Of a stretch of 64,000 nucleotides of DNA, positions 8,933 through 18,901 are shown piece by piece. Each line of letters opens with the position of its first letter. Within the stretch, counting starts at the first letter, position 1. Source of the stretch: JAQVIJ01 sp041287365 (lineage in GTDB: Bacteria > Desulfobacterota > Dissulfuribacteria > Dissulfuribacterales > DYLC01); NCBI GenBank assembly GCA_041287365.1, contig JBEULL010000018.1, positions 248,001 to 312,000 of the forward strand, written 5' to 3'. The translations under genes were made by a program, and so were the position numbers. Under the pieces are notes generated by a model. That model was not told the DNA's origin, ran no database searches, and worked only from the letters and a program-made list of their open reading frames with translations.

Positions 8933-10060
8933 ATGAACGAACTATCTGAAATTATTCGAAACAATACCATGCCGCCTCTTGAAATCGGTGACATCTCCGT
9001 TCCGGTTCCCATAATACAAGGCGGTATGGGCATAGGTATTTCCATGGCAGGATTGGCATCCGCCGTAGCCCGTTCCGGCGGTATCGGAGTTATAGCCGCT
9101 GTCATGATAGGTATAACCGAACCCCATTGGCAGCAGGACCCCATGGGCACAACCCGGACCGCTCTGGCAAAACAGATAGCCCTTGCCAAAGAACAGGCCA
9201 AGGGTGGTGTCATAGGCGTAAATATCATGGTGGCCCTTCAGGATTATGATGAACTGGTAAAAATCGCTGCCGATGCAGGCGCCGACCTCATAATCAGCGG
9301 CGCAGGACTGCCTCTAAAACTGCCAGGCCTGTTACCCTCAGGTTCTACAACCAACCTGGCCCCCATCGTCTCATCCGGAAGGGCGGCGCAACTCATCTGC
9401 CGCAGATGGAAGGAACACTATTCCAGGCTTCCTGACCTCATTATAGTCGAGGGCCCTGAGGCCGGAGGGCACCTCGGTTTCAAGAAGGATGAGTTGAACG
9501 CACCCAAAAACCGACTGGAAAACCTGGTGACGGATGTCATACAGGCTGTTGAGCCTTTTACTCAATTCACTCGGAATGGCAAGCCTATTCCAGTTGTGGC
9601 GGCAGGCGGTGTATATACAGGGGCCGATATCTATCATTTCATTCATGATATCGGCGCAGCCGGAGTGCAGATGGCCACTCGCTTTGTGGCCACATACGAG
9701 TGTGATGCCTCCGATGCCTTCAAGGAGGCGTATCTCAAGGCCAGAAAGGAAGACATCACCATCATCAAGAGCCCGGTGGGTCTGCCGGGTAGGGCCCTCA
9801 AGGGTAAGTTCATCGAGATGATGGCTGAAGGAAAAAAAAGGCCATTTAAGTGCCCCAACAAATGTCTCGCTCCATGTGACTACAAAACAGCGCCGTATTG
9901 CATAAGCACCGCCCTCATCAATGCACAGCGCGGAAACATCGACGCGGGTTTTGTGTTCTGTGGTTCAAATGTTTGGCGGGTGGACAAAATAGTACATGTG
10001 CACGAGCTGATTCAGGAACTGGTGGATCAATACAGAGCGGCTGAACAGGCAAATCAATAA
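8933..10060 (+). CDS. Nitronate monooxygenase / FabK-like FMN flavoprotein
   Basis: A 375-residue TIM-barrel flavoprotein of the 2-nitropropane dioxygenase (NPD) family, whose members are nitronate monooxygenases or FabK-type enoyl-ACP reductases. The N terminus has the FMN-binding IIQGGMGIGIS motif. Further on are VNIMVAL, LIISGAGLP, VEGPEAGGHLGF and PVVAAGGVYTG, all typical of the barrel strands. A C-terminal cysteine cluster (CPNKCLAPCDYKTAPYC) is unusual compared with short FabK proteins and is seen in longer NPD homologues of anaerobes. Whether it binds metal is unknown. I used the ATG at 8933; a TTG at 8912 would add seven residues. The gene lies 31 bp after pnp and may be co-transcribed with it. 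The physiological substrate cannot be told from sequence. Confidence 0.85.
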   Translation: MNELSEIIRNNTMPPLEIGDISVPVPIIQGGMGIGISMAGLASAVARSGGIGVIAAVMIGITEPHWQQDPMGTTRTALAKQIALAKEQAKGGVIGVNIMVALQDYDELVKIAADAGADLIISGAGLPLKLPGLLPSGSTTNLAPIVSSGRAAQLICRRWKEHYSRLPDLIIVEGPEAGGHLGFKKDELNAPKNRLENLVTDVIQAVEPFTQFTRNGKPIPVVAAGGVYTGADIYHFIHDIGAAGVQMATRFVATYECDASDAFKEAYLKARKEDITIIKSPVGLPGRALKGKFIEMMAEGKKRPFKCPNKCLAPCDYKTAPYCISTALINAQRGNIDAGFVFCGSNVWRVDKIVHVHELIQELVDQYRAAEQANQ

Positions 10061-10106
10061 CAGGCCTGACGGTGACAGGCTGTTGGTAAAAATGCAATAA
10101 AAACAG

Positions 10107-10955
10107 CTACTTTTCAAAAAAGAAGATTATATTGTCCACCTCCCGCTGAATGGAGCCCATTATCTCTTCCTGTTTGTCGATTATCGAAAACGGAAGCATG
10201 CTTCTCTTTTGGTCAGGTGTGAGATTTTTGTCCACAAGCGTATGCGCCCAGATCAGAAGCCGAGTCAGGCCGTTGGGAAATCGTCTCTTGTCCTTCATGT
10301 GGTGATTCGCTATGGCTGTAACCATCTCATTCGGCATAGACCAGCTTTTGGCCAGATATGCGCCTATATCGACGTGAGTTACCTTGAACCTGATACCTTC
10401 ATACGCAAGGGCTCTGTCTCCGCCATTTACGGCATTCTTTGAGAACTCGGCCAGTTCAGCCTCTTTTTTCTCGTTTTTCAGATATTGCAGCAGAACGAGC
10501 TTGCCTATGTCGTGTATAAGCCCTGTGGTAAAAGCACGAGCCATGGGTGTGATGAATATGTTCAGTTCTCGAAGCATAGTCTGCATGGCGTATGCCACCT
10601 GCAGACTATGCTCCCAGATGTCGTATTCAACTGTCGAGAATGTCTTGCCAAAGGATTCCTGCAAGGATGACGCCACGATGATATCCAGCACCCTTCTGCT
10701 GCCCAGAATGGAAACAGCCTGAAATACTGATTCAATCTCCTTGTTGAGACCATAGGCGGCAGCCCGAGTGGCATCAAGTAGCTTGGCGGACAACACAGGT
10801 TCAAAGCTGAGTTTTCTGGCCAGGTCCAGAAGAGAAAGGTCTTCAAGAGAGGTATTGGTCACTATTTCGAGCACATAAGGCGAAATGGGCTTGATATTTT
10901 TTATGGCAGTCTGTATTCCAATAGGTATGGAAGAATTTGATTGTTTTTGCTGCAT
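10107..10955 (-). CDS. HDOD-domain signalling protein
   Basis: A 282-residue single-domain HDOD protein (a catalytically uncertain relative of HD phosphohydrolases, often tied to chemotaxis, c-di-GMP or stress signalling). Family features are SLLDLARKLSFEPVLSAKLLDATRAAAYGL, the AVSILGSRRVLDIIV helix, LIHDIGKLVLLQYL (HD-like motif retained) and IANHHMKDKRRFP. The ATG at 10955 follows a GGGGAAT sequence; an extension to 11036 has no support. It is convergent with the NPD gene. Its upstream region holds a palindromic repeat element (10977-11157). A second HDOD domain occurs at 30408-31751. Confidence 0.88.
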   Translation of the reverse strand: MQQKQSNSSIPIGIQTAIKNIKPISPYVLEIVTNTSLEDLSLLDLARKLSFEPVLSAKLLDATRAAAYGLNKEIESVFQAVSILGSRRVLDIIVASSLQESFGKTFSTVEYDIWEHSLQVAYAMQTMLRELNIFITPMARAFTTGLIHDIGKLVLLQYLKNEKKEAELAEFSKNAVNGGDRALAYEGIRFKVTHVDIGAYLAKSWSMPNEMVTAIANHHMKDKRRFPNGLTRLLIWAHTLVDKNLTPDQKRSMLPFSIIDKQEEIMGSIQREVDNIIFFFEK

Positions 10956-10976
10956 TGTGATTCCCCTATAAAAATT

Positions 10977-11157
10977 GATGGTATCGTAAAAAGTAGAGTA
11001 TGGCTGCGGCAAAAACGCCGAATGCAAGGTGCACAAATTAATTTTGAATATTGAATGCTGAATGTTGAATTATGGTGGATTTGTCACAAGTTAACACTCA
11101 ACATTAAAAACTAAACATTGTGAAAGGTAGCAGCCGGCAACTTTTTACGACGCTATC
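10977..11157. repeat. Palindromic MITE-like element, copy 1
   Basis: About 181 bp bounded by imperfect 18-bp inverted repeats: GATGGTATCGTAAAAAGT at 10977-10994 and its partner at 11140-11157, which reads GATAGCGTCGTAAAAAGT on the minus strand. The innermost 11 bases (TCGTAAAAAGT) are identical. The interior is AT-rich with GAATGTTGAAT/AACATT-type short repeats and contains TGCACAAAT at 11030-11038. A second element with the same termini and the same TGCACAAAT core lies at 59757-59959. No coding capacity is visible. It may be a non-autonomous mobile element or a REP-like hairpin; which one cannot be decided here. Confidence 0.6.
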
Positions 11158-11232
11158 ATAATTGCCATTAAATGGATTTATTATAATACAGATAAGCCAC
11201 TTGAGAAGCAAGGAGACATAAAAAGTTAGAAT

Positions 11233-12534
11233 ATGCACAATTCACCCCTCGCTGAGCGCATGAGGCCGCGACATATCGATGAATTTCTTGGGCAGAAACA
11301 CCTCATCGGGCCAGGCAAGCTCCTGACAGGTCTGCTGGAGCGCGGTAAACTGCCATCGCTGATTTTATGGGGGCCGCCGGGCTGCGGCAAGACCACTCTG
11401 GCCAGATTGCTATCAAGTGTCTCAGGAATGCATTTTGTTGCATTTTCCGCCGTCCTATCCGGCGTAAAAGAGCTGCGCTCCATCGTTGAAGATGCCAAGA
11501 AAAGGGCTGAAAGAGGTATTGGAACCACCCTTTTTGTGGACGAGATACACCGTTTCAACAAGGCCCAGCAGGATGCCTTTCTGCCTCATGTGGAAAGCGG
11601 GCTCATCACCCTCATAGGCGCCACCACAGAAAATCCATCCTTCGAAATTATAGCCCCTCTTCTTTCCAGATGTCGAGTGCTGACACTTCAGCCCATGGAG
11701 ACCTCTGATCTGCATATACTTCTGAACAGGACGCTGACCGACACCGAACGTGGGCTTGGCAAAGTGGGACTCACAATAACGGCACGGGCTGCAGACTATC
11801 TGGTGGGCACAGCCGATGGAGATGCACGTAACCTTTTGAATAGTTTGGAAGTGGCTGCTGAACTCGCTATCTCCAGTGATACCAAAGAAATAGATATAGA
11901 GTTGCTGAAGGAGGCCTTGCAACAAAAGGCCCTGCGCTATGACAAGTCAGGTGAAGAGCACTACAATCTCATCTCCGCCCTGCACAAAAGTCTTCGAGGA
12001 AGCGACCCTGATGCAGCCCTCTACTGGCTGGCCAGAATGCTGGCCGCAGGCGAAGACCCCCACTACATCGCAAGACGCATGATTCGCTTTGCATCTGAGG
12101 ATATCGGCAATGCGGACCCCAATGCCCTGACACTGGCCATATCAGGGCTGCATGCCTTTGATTTTTTGGGTTCACCCGAGGGGGAGCTGGCCCTGGCCCA
12201 AGTGGCAGTCTATCTGGCCACGGCCCCTAAAAGCAACGCCACATACACAGCCTTTGGCGAAGCTATGGCAGATACCAGAAAATTCGGCACACTGTCTGTT
12301 CCGTTACATCTCAGAAATGCCCCTACTCGACTCATGAAGGAATTGGGGTATGGAGAAGGCTATCAATATGCCCACGACATGGAGGATGCTGTGGTCACGC
12401 AAGAACATCTGCCGCGTGAACTGCGAGAACGTATCTACTATCGTCCCACGACACGAGGCCATGAGCAGGTAATAAAGGAACGTCTGGAAAAATGGCGGCG
12501 CATTCAGGCACAGAGAAAGGCCATTCACCGCTGA
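11233..12534 (+). CDS. rarA: Replication-associated recombination protein A (RarA/MgsA AAA+ ATPase)
   Basis: A 433-residue clamp-loader-like AAA+ ATPase acting at stalled or gapped replication forks. Near the N terminus is the family string LAERMRPRHIDEFLGQKHL. Walker A is GPPGCGKTTLAR, Walker B is LFVDEIHRFNKAQQD, and sensor 1 is IGATTENPSFE. The C-terminal tetramerisation/MgsA_C region contains SALHKSLRGSDPDAALYWLARML and RRMIRFASEDIGNADP. Its stop is followed one base later by the next start, so the downstream radical SAM gene is probably translationally coupled. Confidence 0.96.
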   Translation: MHNSPLAERMRPRHIDEFLGQKHLIGPGKLLTGLLERGKLPSLILWGPPGCGKTTLARLLSSVSGMHFVAFSAVLSGVKELRSIVEDAKKRAERGIGTTLFVDEIHRFNKAQQDAFLPHVESGLITLIGATTENPSFEIIAPLLSRCRVLTLQPMETSDLHILLNRTLTDTERGLGKVGLTITARAADYLVGTADGDARNLLNSLEVAAELAISSDTKEIDIELLKEALQQKALRYDKSGEEHYNLISALHKSLRGSDPDAALYWLARMLAAGEDPHYIARRMIRFASEDIGNADPNALTLAISGLHAFDFLGSPEGELALAQVAVYLATAPKSNATYTAFGEAMADTRKFGTLSVPLHLRNAPTRLMKELGYGEGYQYAHDMEDAVVTQEHLPRELRERIYYRPTTRGHEQVIKERLEKWRRIQAQRKAIHR

Positions 12535-12535
12535 T

Positions 12536-13495
12536 ATGCCTCAAAAGACCTGGCAGGAAATAGAAAAAATCGGCCGACTGCTCTATGACGGCCTGAAGGA
12601 GTGCAGACTATGTCCAAGGCAGTGCGGAGTGAACAGACTGAAGGGCAAACTGGGATTCTGCAGGGCCGGAGCTGCTGCCAAAGTGGCCAGAAGTGTGCCG
12701 CACATGGGAGAAGAGCCTCCCATTTCAGGGACACGAGGGGCTGGGACCATCTTCTTTTCCCATTGTCACATGGCCTGTATCTACTGCCAGAATTACCAGA
12801 TCAGCCATCTTCACCATGGCAGAGAGGTAAGTGTAGAAGAACTGGCAGGACTCATGTGGAAACTGGCTCAAAGAGGCTGTCACAACATAGAATGGGTCTC
12901 TGTCACCCATTTTCTGCCTCATGCAGTCCTTGCCTTGGCGGAGTGCATGAAAAACGGACTTGATCTGCCGGTAGTCATGAACTCGGGTGGCTACGAATCT
13001 GAAGACACCCTGAGACTTCTGGAAGGTATAGTTGACATATATCTGCCTGATGCCAAATATGGAAACCGCAGATACGGCGTCAACTTTTCAAAAGCACCGG
13101 ATTATCCAGCAATAAATCGAACCGCCCTGAACGAAATGATACGGCAGATAGGAGCGGAACTCGTGATGGACTCCTCCGGCATCGCAAGACAAGGTATAAT
13201 CATTAGGCATCTAGTGCTGCCGGGTTGTACGGAGGACTCCAAGGATATATTGGAGTACATAGCCTTCCGCTATGGTGGGAATGTGCATGTCAGTCTCATG
13301 TCTCAGTATTTTCCTGCCTTTCGAGCCAAAGAAGATGCGATGCTCGGCAGACATCTCCTGCCGCAGGAATATGAGGACGTCTTGAAATTTGCTGAGATAT
13401 GCGGCCTGAGCAATGGGTGGTTTCAGTCCCATGAGCCTTTGAAGAAGGATTATTATCCTGATTTTCTGGACAATTCAATTGCCGTGATGTTATAA
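12536..13495 (+). CDS. PflX-like radical SAM protein (COG1313)
   Basis: A 319-residue radical SAM protein of the PflX/COG1313 group, related to pyruvate-formate-lyase-activating enzymes. The radical SAM cluster motif is C-H-M-A-C-I-Y-C (CX3CX2C). Upstream is an additional Cys set, CRLCPRQCGVNR and GFCRAG, typical of this subfamily. Other conserved pieces are VMNSGGYES, IVDIYLPDAKY and RHLVLPGC. Members activate unidentified targets, so the substrate is unknown. It overlaps nothing but starts 1 bp after rarA. Confidence 0.88.
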   Translation: MPQKTWQEIEKIGRLLYDGLKECRLCPRQCGVNRLKGKLGFCRAGAAAKVARSVPHMGEEPPISGTRGAGTIFFSHCHMACIYCQNYQISHLHHGREVSVEELAGLMWKLAQRGCHNIEWVSVTHFLPHAVLALAECMKNGLDLPVVMNSGGYESEDTLRLLEGIVDIYLPDAKYGNRRYGVNFSKAPDYPAINRTALNEMIRQIGAELVMDSSGIARQGIIIRHLVLPGCTEDSKDILEYIAFRYGGNVHVSLMSQYFPAFRAKEDAMLGRHLLPQEYEDVLKFAEICGLSNGWFQSHEPLKKDYYPDFLDNSIAVML

Positions 13496-13603
13496 TTCGA
13501 AATCCCCGTAAACCGGTGTTCGAGAGCCATTTCAGAAGGGAGTCCGCCGAATTCGGTTTGCTCGCATGGAGTTATGAAATCAGGCATGAAAAGGAGCTGA
13601 TAT

Positions 13604-14794
13604 ATGTTTAAAAAATTACTACAAAAGCTCAAGTGGCCCGGCCAGACGGACTCCGAGGAAACACTTACGCAGGAAGGCGCTCAAAACGCCGAACAGGTGA
13701 AAGAACAGGCTTCTTCAGCGGCTTCATCTGCACCTGATACCTCGATTCATTCAAATGAAGGCCAGGCTCAGGCAATCGTACCAGTCGAACAGATTCCATT
13801 GAAAGAGATTTGTGAACAAGAACAATCCCTGAAACAACCGATTGAACAGCAAATAGAAGATGAGCCGGAGCCCGAAGGTTTTTTTGCAAGATTGAAGAAA
13901 CAGCTCACCAAAAGCAAAGAGGGGTTTGTCCGCCGCATGGACGAACTGCTTTTGGGCAAAAAGGAGATCTCACCAGAGATATTAGACGAACTGGAGGAGA
14001 TTCTGGTCACCGCTGATGTAGGAGTGAAGACAGCGGAAGAGATATTTGAGCAGATTCGCGCTGAGGTAAAACGCAAAGAATTGAATGACGTGGATGCGTT
14101 GCGAGACCGCATCAAGTCGAAACTTTTAGAGTTGTTGCGTGTGAATGCACCTCCACTCACCTGGCACGGCGACCCCTGTGTAGTGTTGATAGTGGGTGTA
14201 AACGGCGTGGGAAAAACTACAACCATAGCCAAACTGACTCATTTTCTGCAGGAACAAGGTAAGACCTGCCTTCTGGCCGCCGCCGACACCTTCAGGGCTG
14301 CTGCCATAGAACAGCTTGACACATGGGGACAGCGCCTTAATGTCCCTGTAATCAAACACAAACATGGAGCCGATCCATCGGCTGTGGCCTTCGATGCCAT
14401 AGAGGCAGGCATAAAACGCAAAGTGAATGTGGTTATTATAGATACGGCCGGCAGACTTCACACCAAGACCAATCTCATGGAGGAGCTCAAGAAGATACGC
14501 CGTGTCATTGCCAAAAAGATTGCAAATGCGCCTCACGAGACCTTTCTTGTGCTGGACGCCACCACAGGTCAGAACGCCCTATCTCAAGCCAAACTCTTTC
14601 AGGAGGCCACAGATCTTACTGGCATAGTGCTCACCAAGCTGGACGGGACCGCCAAAGGCGGCATAGTGGCGGCCGTTGCCCATCAAATGAGACTTCCCAT
14701 CCGTTTCATCGGCATAGGAGAGAAGATGCACGACTTAAGGCCATTTGACGCCAGAGACTTCGTAACCGCCCTGTTTGAAAACGAAGAAGGTTAG
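13604..14794 (+). CDS. ftsY: Signal recognition particle receptor FtsY
   Basis: FtsY is the membrane-associated SRP receptor GTPase for co-translational targeting of membrane proteins. The 396-residue protein has an acidic N-terminal region (about 1-85, the A domain). The N domain begins near GFFARLKKQLTKSKEGF, and the G domain has GVNGVGKTTTIAKL (G1), AADTFRAAAIEQL, IDTAGRLHTKTNLMEEL, TKLDGTAKGG and IGIGEKMHDLRPFD. A GGAG sequence lies 8 bases ahead of the ATG. The 108 bp upstream show no clear regulatory structure. It converges on the minus-strand polyferredoxin gene with only 2 bp between the stops. Confidence 0.98.
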   Translation: MFKKLLQKLKWPGQTDSEETLTQEGAQNAEQVKEQASSAASSAPDTSIHSNEGQAQAIVPVEQIPLKEICEQEQSLKQPIEQQIEDEPEPEGFFARLKKQLTKSKEGFVRRMDELLLGKKEISPEILDELEEILVTADVGVKTAEEIFEQIRAEVKRKELNDVDALRDRIKSKLLELLRVNAPPLTWHGDPCVVLIVGVNGVGKTTTIAKLTHFLQEQGKTCLLAAADTFRAAAIEQLDTWGQRLNVPVIKHKHGADPSAVAFDAIEAGIKRKVNVVIIDTAGRLHTKTNLMEELKKIRRVIAKKIANAPHETFLVLDATTGQNALSQAKLFQEATDLTGIVLTKLDGTAKGGIVAAVAHQMRLPIRFIGIGEKMHDLRPFDARDFVTALFENEEG

Positions 14795-14796
14795 AC

Positions 14797-16173
14797 CTAT
14801 CCTATAGGCTCATACCAGAATGGCAGCAAAATGATGTAAGTGGCGCCCATGCCATAGACCAGGAGTTCGCACAGCCTGTGCCTGAGCGGGCTGACAAGCC
14901 CATAAAAATCCCCATATACCAGCCGGTGCAGCACATGAAGGCCTGCCACCACACTGCTTATAACCAGAAACAGGTCCATGCCAGGATAAAACCAGGAAGG
15001 CACATGAAATTCCCAATGCGAGAGGTCAAATCCAAACTGTCTGCCCAAAGTCGGAAAAAAGAACTGAGACTCGTATACTGCATAGTTCAGACGACAGACC
15101 AGTTCGCCGGCAAAGGCCGTGGGTACGAACACCGGCACCATGGGAGAGAATTTGCCGAAGAGTTCGTCTTCTGTAGTGCCAAAGATGCGCGCCCCAAGTT
15201 TCAAAAACAGCATGGCAATCACGAACCAGAAAAACAGCAGGGCGGAAAACATGAGCATTCTATACACCAGGGTCTCCGTTGCAGGCGTAAATGCCTTGAG
15301 AAGGCCATAATCCATAAAACGAGCCAGCTGTGAGGCTATCAGCAGGGGGATGATATAAGAACAGGTGATGTAGCGACCTTTACTCGTAATCAACTCGGCA
15401 AACGGGCTTCTGAAATTGATACGTGGGGAATTTTTGTCACATAACGACACGCATCGACCGCAGATGAGGCAATCCAGGTTATTGACCACACCAAATGCGC
15501 CCAGATACACAGGGCATCCACGCTGTCCGTCCCTACCCTTCTTGCATGCAAAGGTCTTGCATTCTCTGCAGATGTTGTGGTCAGGCCTGAACTCCGTCAT
15601 GGACATGGTGGAGGCCACGCCTGTGATGCGTCCCATGGGGCAGAGATAGCGGCACCAGGCCTGAAGCGGGTACAATATGGAAAAAAACGTGGCGCCTCCC
15701 AAAATGGCCAGAATCAGCAAGGCCGTGGCTCGAGGAGACTCCTTTATGCCCATACTCTCTTCCAGCCAGATAATGACGGCAAACAAAAAGACCGCCCAAT
15801 ATATACCGTATTTTTGCAGCCAACTGGGAATAGGCCTGTATTTAACCCAGCCCAGACGCTGAAAGACCCTTCCAAGCCCGGGGAAAGGACAGAAACCACA
15901 CCACATGCGCCCCACAAAAAACCAGCTCAAGACCATGCTGGGCCACCATAGACCCCATGAGAGAAAAATGACCACATTTTCTCGAGGATTTTGAGGGCCG
16001 AACAGACCTGCCAGGATAATGAAGGCAAAGACCAGGTCGCCCACTGTCCTAATGGAGGCATGCAGTTTTCTGCGTTGCAGAACATGCTTGACGGCAGGAA
16101 AGACCTGAAACAGATTCATGCGCTCATTGGGATATTGATCGAAAAATATGCCTATAACACGCTTGAGTTGCAT
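14797..16173 (-). CDS. Membrane-bound 4Fe-4S protein (NapH/CcoG-like polyferredoxin)
   Basis: A 458-residue multi-spanning membrane protein carrying several iron-sulfur motifs. Near residue 95 is MWCGFCPFPGLG and near 170 WCRYLCPMGRITG, both membrane-proximal CxxCP/CxxxCP motifs of the NapH/NosR-type quinol-linked ferredoxin family. These are followed by CRECKTFACKKGRDGQRGCP and CLICGRCVSLC, giving two [4Fe-4S] clusters. At least seven hydrophobic segments are visible; the C-terminal half is membrane only. It probably passes electrons between the quinone pool and a periplasmic or cytoplasmic partner, but no partner gene is adjacent. Start chosen at ATG 16173 (a purine-rich GGGAAAG lies just upstream) rather than the TTG at 16230. 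Confidence 0.8.
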   Translation of the reverse strand: MQLKRVIGIFFDQYPNERMNLFQVFPAVKHVLQRRKLHASIRTVGDLVFAFIILAGLFGPQNPRENVVIFLSWGLWWPSMVLSWFFVGRMWCGFCPFPGLGRVFQRLGWVKYRPIPSWLQKYGIYWAVFLFAVIIWLEESMGIKESPRATALLILAILGGATFFSILYPLQAWCRYLCPMGRITGVASTMSMTEFRPDHNICRECKTFACKKGRDGQRGCPVYLGAFGVVNNLDCLICGRCVSLCDKNSPRINFRSPFAELITSKGRYITCSYIIPLLIASQLARFMDYGLLKAFTPATETLVYRMLMFSALLFFWFVIAMLFLKLGARIFGTTEDELFGKFSPMVPVFVPTAFAGELVCRLNYAVYESQFFFPTLGRQFGFDLSHWEFHVPSWFYPGMDLFLVISSVVAGLHVLHRLVYGDFYGLVSPLRHRLCELLVYGMGATYIILLPFWYEPIG

Positions 16174-16398
16174 CTTTCCCGCCCTGTTATCTATTGAAAA
16201 TTCAAAAAAGTATAAATAAAATTCGTTCAATCAGGCTGTTCACACTTTTTGTGATTTTAAGCATAAACACCAAAACTTGTCCAGAAAATTTATCGAACGC
16301 AAAACTGAAGCAATGGCGATTTAACCTAAGCTTCAATTGACTTTTTGGGTTTTTGTAATAATAACGAACTTATTTCAAAAACAATAAACGGAATCAAT

Positions 16399-18897
16399 AT
16401 GAAACATCCATTGTCTCTGGCCCTTGTATCAGGCCTTTGCATCTTTTTGCTTGGATACATATATCTCGACAACGAACTTCAACAGGAAATCGCACTGCAC
16501 GAACATACGCACATCACCCTTCAAAAAGGCCTGCTGGACACCATAGCGGCCAAATTACGAAAAGACGCCGAAATTCACTTTCATCTCTTTGTGCTGCGCA
16601 ATGAGGTCATTGAACGCATGAAACACGCTGCAACTGCAGATATAGCTGACAGACAGGCGCTGCAACAGGATTTACAGGAGCTGCTGAAACCGGTCTATGC
16701 GCTGCTCAAACCCATGGGCATGAAAGGTCTGTACATATACGACGCGCACTCCATGCACATGCTGCAACTCCATGAGGACACAGTAGTCGATACGAAACCG
16801 CCCGCCGCCGAACGACCTGAAATGGTGCGGGCAGACATGGAGAAAAGGCCGGTAACCTGTTTCAGGACATGGGAAAGCGGAGTGATGCTGTGCAATATCT
16901 TTCCCATTCTGCTCGACAACAGTCTCATCGGCCATGCTGAGTTCATATTTTCTCACGATTATATTCTGAAACAACTCAAAGATATCAATGCAGGCTTTGC
17001 AGTACGCACAGATTATGACATCATTATAAAAAAGGGTCTGTCTGCTGCTTGGCAGAAACGTAAAAAACCTCAGGAATATAAAGAAGCTTTTCGCATGCCG
17101 GACTGGCTCATGCGTCGAAACGATTCAGATTCATTCAGAGAGTACGGCACCACCTTAGACGACCTGTCGAATGCAGTCTTTGCCGCCGGCCACGGAAATG
17201 AATTACAGCGCAGATTGACTGAGGCCAAACCATTCGCCATTCATGCCCCATTCGGTAACGGCGCGGCATCCCTCATATTTCTTCCCATTCTGGGCATACA
17301 GGACGAACTTCAGGCGTATACAGTCATTTTCATTCCAAGGGATTTGGAATACATGAAATTACAAGATGACTACAAAACAAGGCTTATCTTTCTCTGCGCC
17401 TTTGCCATGCTGTTTGCATTTCTTGCGTATTTAACGGCCTTTTCATACCAAAAACAGCGTAAGACCACCAATTTTCTTTCCGCCCTGGTGAGTAACATAC
17501 CTGATGGTCTTCTGGTGATAGACTCCGAATGGAGAATACAGGAATCCAATGAAACCGCCTGCCGCATTCTTGGGTACTCGAGAGAGGAACTGGTTGGACA
17601 GAACCCCCACTATCTTCTGCACTATTATGAAGGCCACACCATCGCCCAGAAGGACTGCCCGATTTATAAAATAGTAATGGAAATAGGTAGTTATACTGGG
17701 GAAACAGAGTTAAAGACCAAAAACGGCAAGATTGTTTCCATGCACGTCTCGTGCAGTATGTTTCAACAGGGCAACAAACGCCATAAAAATACCGTAATGG
17801 TCTTTCGGGATATATCCTCTCAGAACGCTGCCCGTCGCGAATTACAGGAAAGCGCCGGATTTTACGCCATGCTCATGGATATCACCACCCTGTTTCTCAC
17901 CAACGACCACAAACGCATGGACGAAACCATCGTCTATGCCATCGGGCAGATAGCCCGTTTTTTTGAGGCAGACCGCTGCTACCTCTGCCACTTTTCTGAG
18001 GACTATGAGTTTCTCACATCCACCTATAGCTGGCATCGAGAAGGGTTAAGTGACACTGGAGTTTCCTGCCTGGAGGCCGTCAAGAAGTGCGGCTGGTTCG
18101 TGGACAAGCTATTTCGTCATCAGCCGGTATATGTCTCAAATATAGATGAGCTGCCTGCAACCGCCTACTGTGAACGGGATTCCATGATCAAGGGCCAAAT
18201 AAACGCCCTTGTGCTTTTGCCTGTCATGGATAATGCCATCACCACAGGCTGCTACGTCTTTGAATACAATAGGCCGTACAAATTTACAGAAAACTTCATA
18301 ACCCGTATGCTTTTTGCTACGGACATTGTTACCAATGCCCTTTACAAATTCAGATTCGAAAAACAGATGGTGCATCTGGCCACTACGGATGGGCTTACAG
18401 GGCTATTCAATCGCAGACATTTTCTTGAACTGGCCGAAAAAGAGATACACATAGCCCTGCGTTACAAAAATCCTCTATCCATGATCATGTTCGATATAGA
18501 CCACTTCAAGCGTATAAACGACTCCTTTGGCCATGCCATAGGTGATGAAGTCCTGCGAGAACTGGCAAGACGAGTAAAACAAACTCTGCGTGAGACCGAT
18601 TTCGCCGGCAGACTGGGTGGAGAGGAGTTCGCTGTGATATGCAGGGCCCTGCCAAACGAGGCTTATATCCTGGCGGAAAGGCTGAGAAAGGCCATGAAAG
18701 ACAAAGCTGTAGTGTGCGGAGAGACGAACATCCCCTTTACCATCTCTCTGGGCATAGCAGGGCTACAAGACGGCGTGCAAGACATCACGGAGCTGCTCAA
18801 GCGGGCGGACGACGCCCTTTATAAGGCCAAAAACGCGGGCAGGGATCAAGCAAAAGTCTGGAGTGAAGATACATACAGCCTTGAACAGACTTTATGA
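16399..18897 (+). CDS. Membrane diguanylate cyclase with extracytoplasmic sensor, PAS, GAF and GGDEF domains
   Basis: An 832-residue c-di-GMP synthase. Transmembrane helix 1 is at residues 4-21 and helix 2 at about 327-347; between them is a ~300-residue extracytoplasmic, double-Cache-like sensor region. A PAS domain (about 357-470, ending VFRDISSQNAARREL), a GAF domain (about 490-650) and a GGDEF domain (about 668-825) follow. The active site is GGEEF, competent for catalysis, and RETD lies exactly five residues upstream, so an inhibitory I-site is present. The other strings TTDGLTGLFNRRHF and DIDHFKRINDSFGH are canonical. Start taken at ATG 16399, where the signal anchor begins, not the TTG at 16345. 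The ligand is unknown. It converges with the next kinase gene, 4 bp between stops. Confidence 0.92.
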   Translation: MKHPLSLALVSGLCIFLLGYIYLDNELQQEIALHEHTHITLQKGLLDTIAAKLRKDAEIHFHLFVLRNEVIERMKHAATADIADRQALQQDLQELLKPVYALLKPMGMKGLYIYDAHSMHMLQLHEDTVVDTKPPAAERPEMVRADMEKRPVTCFRTWESGVMLCNIFPILLDNSLIGHAEFIFSHDYILKQLKDINAGFAVRTDYDIIIKKGLSAAWQKRKKPQEYKEAFRMPDWLMRRNDSDSFREYGTTLDDLSNAVFAAGHGNELQRRLTEAKPFAIHAPFGNGAASLIFLPILGIQDELQAYTVIFIPRDLEYMKLQDDYKTRLIFLCAFAMLFAFLAYLTAFSYQKQRKTTNFLSALVSNIPDGLLVIDSEWRIQESNETACRILGYSREELVGQNPHYLLHYYEGHTIAQKDCPIYKIVMEIGSYTGETELKTKNGKIVSMHVSCSMFQQGNKRHKNTVMVFRDISSQNAARRELQESAGFYAMLMDITTLFLTNDHKRMDETIVYAIGQIARFFEADRCYLCHFSEDYEFLTSTYSWHREGLSDTGVSCLEAVKKCGWFVDKLFRHQPVYVSNIDELPATAYCERDSMIKGQINALVLLPVMDNAITTGCYVFEYNRPYKFTENFITRMLFATDIVTNALYKFRFEKQMVHLATTDGLTGLFNRRHFLELAEKEIHIALRYKNPLSMIMFDIDHFKRINDSFGHAIGDEVLRELARRVKQTLRETDFAGRLGGEEFAVICRALPNEAYILAERLRKAMKDKAVVCGETNIPFTISLGIAGLQDGVQDITELLKRADDALYKAKNAGRDQAKVWSEDTYSLEQTL

Positions 18898-18901
18898 AGA
18901 T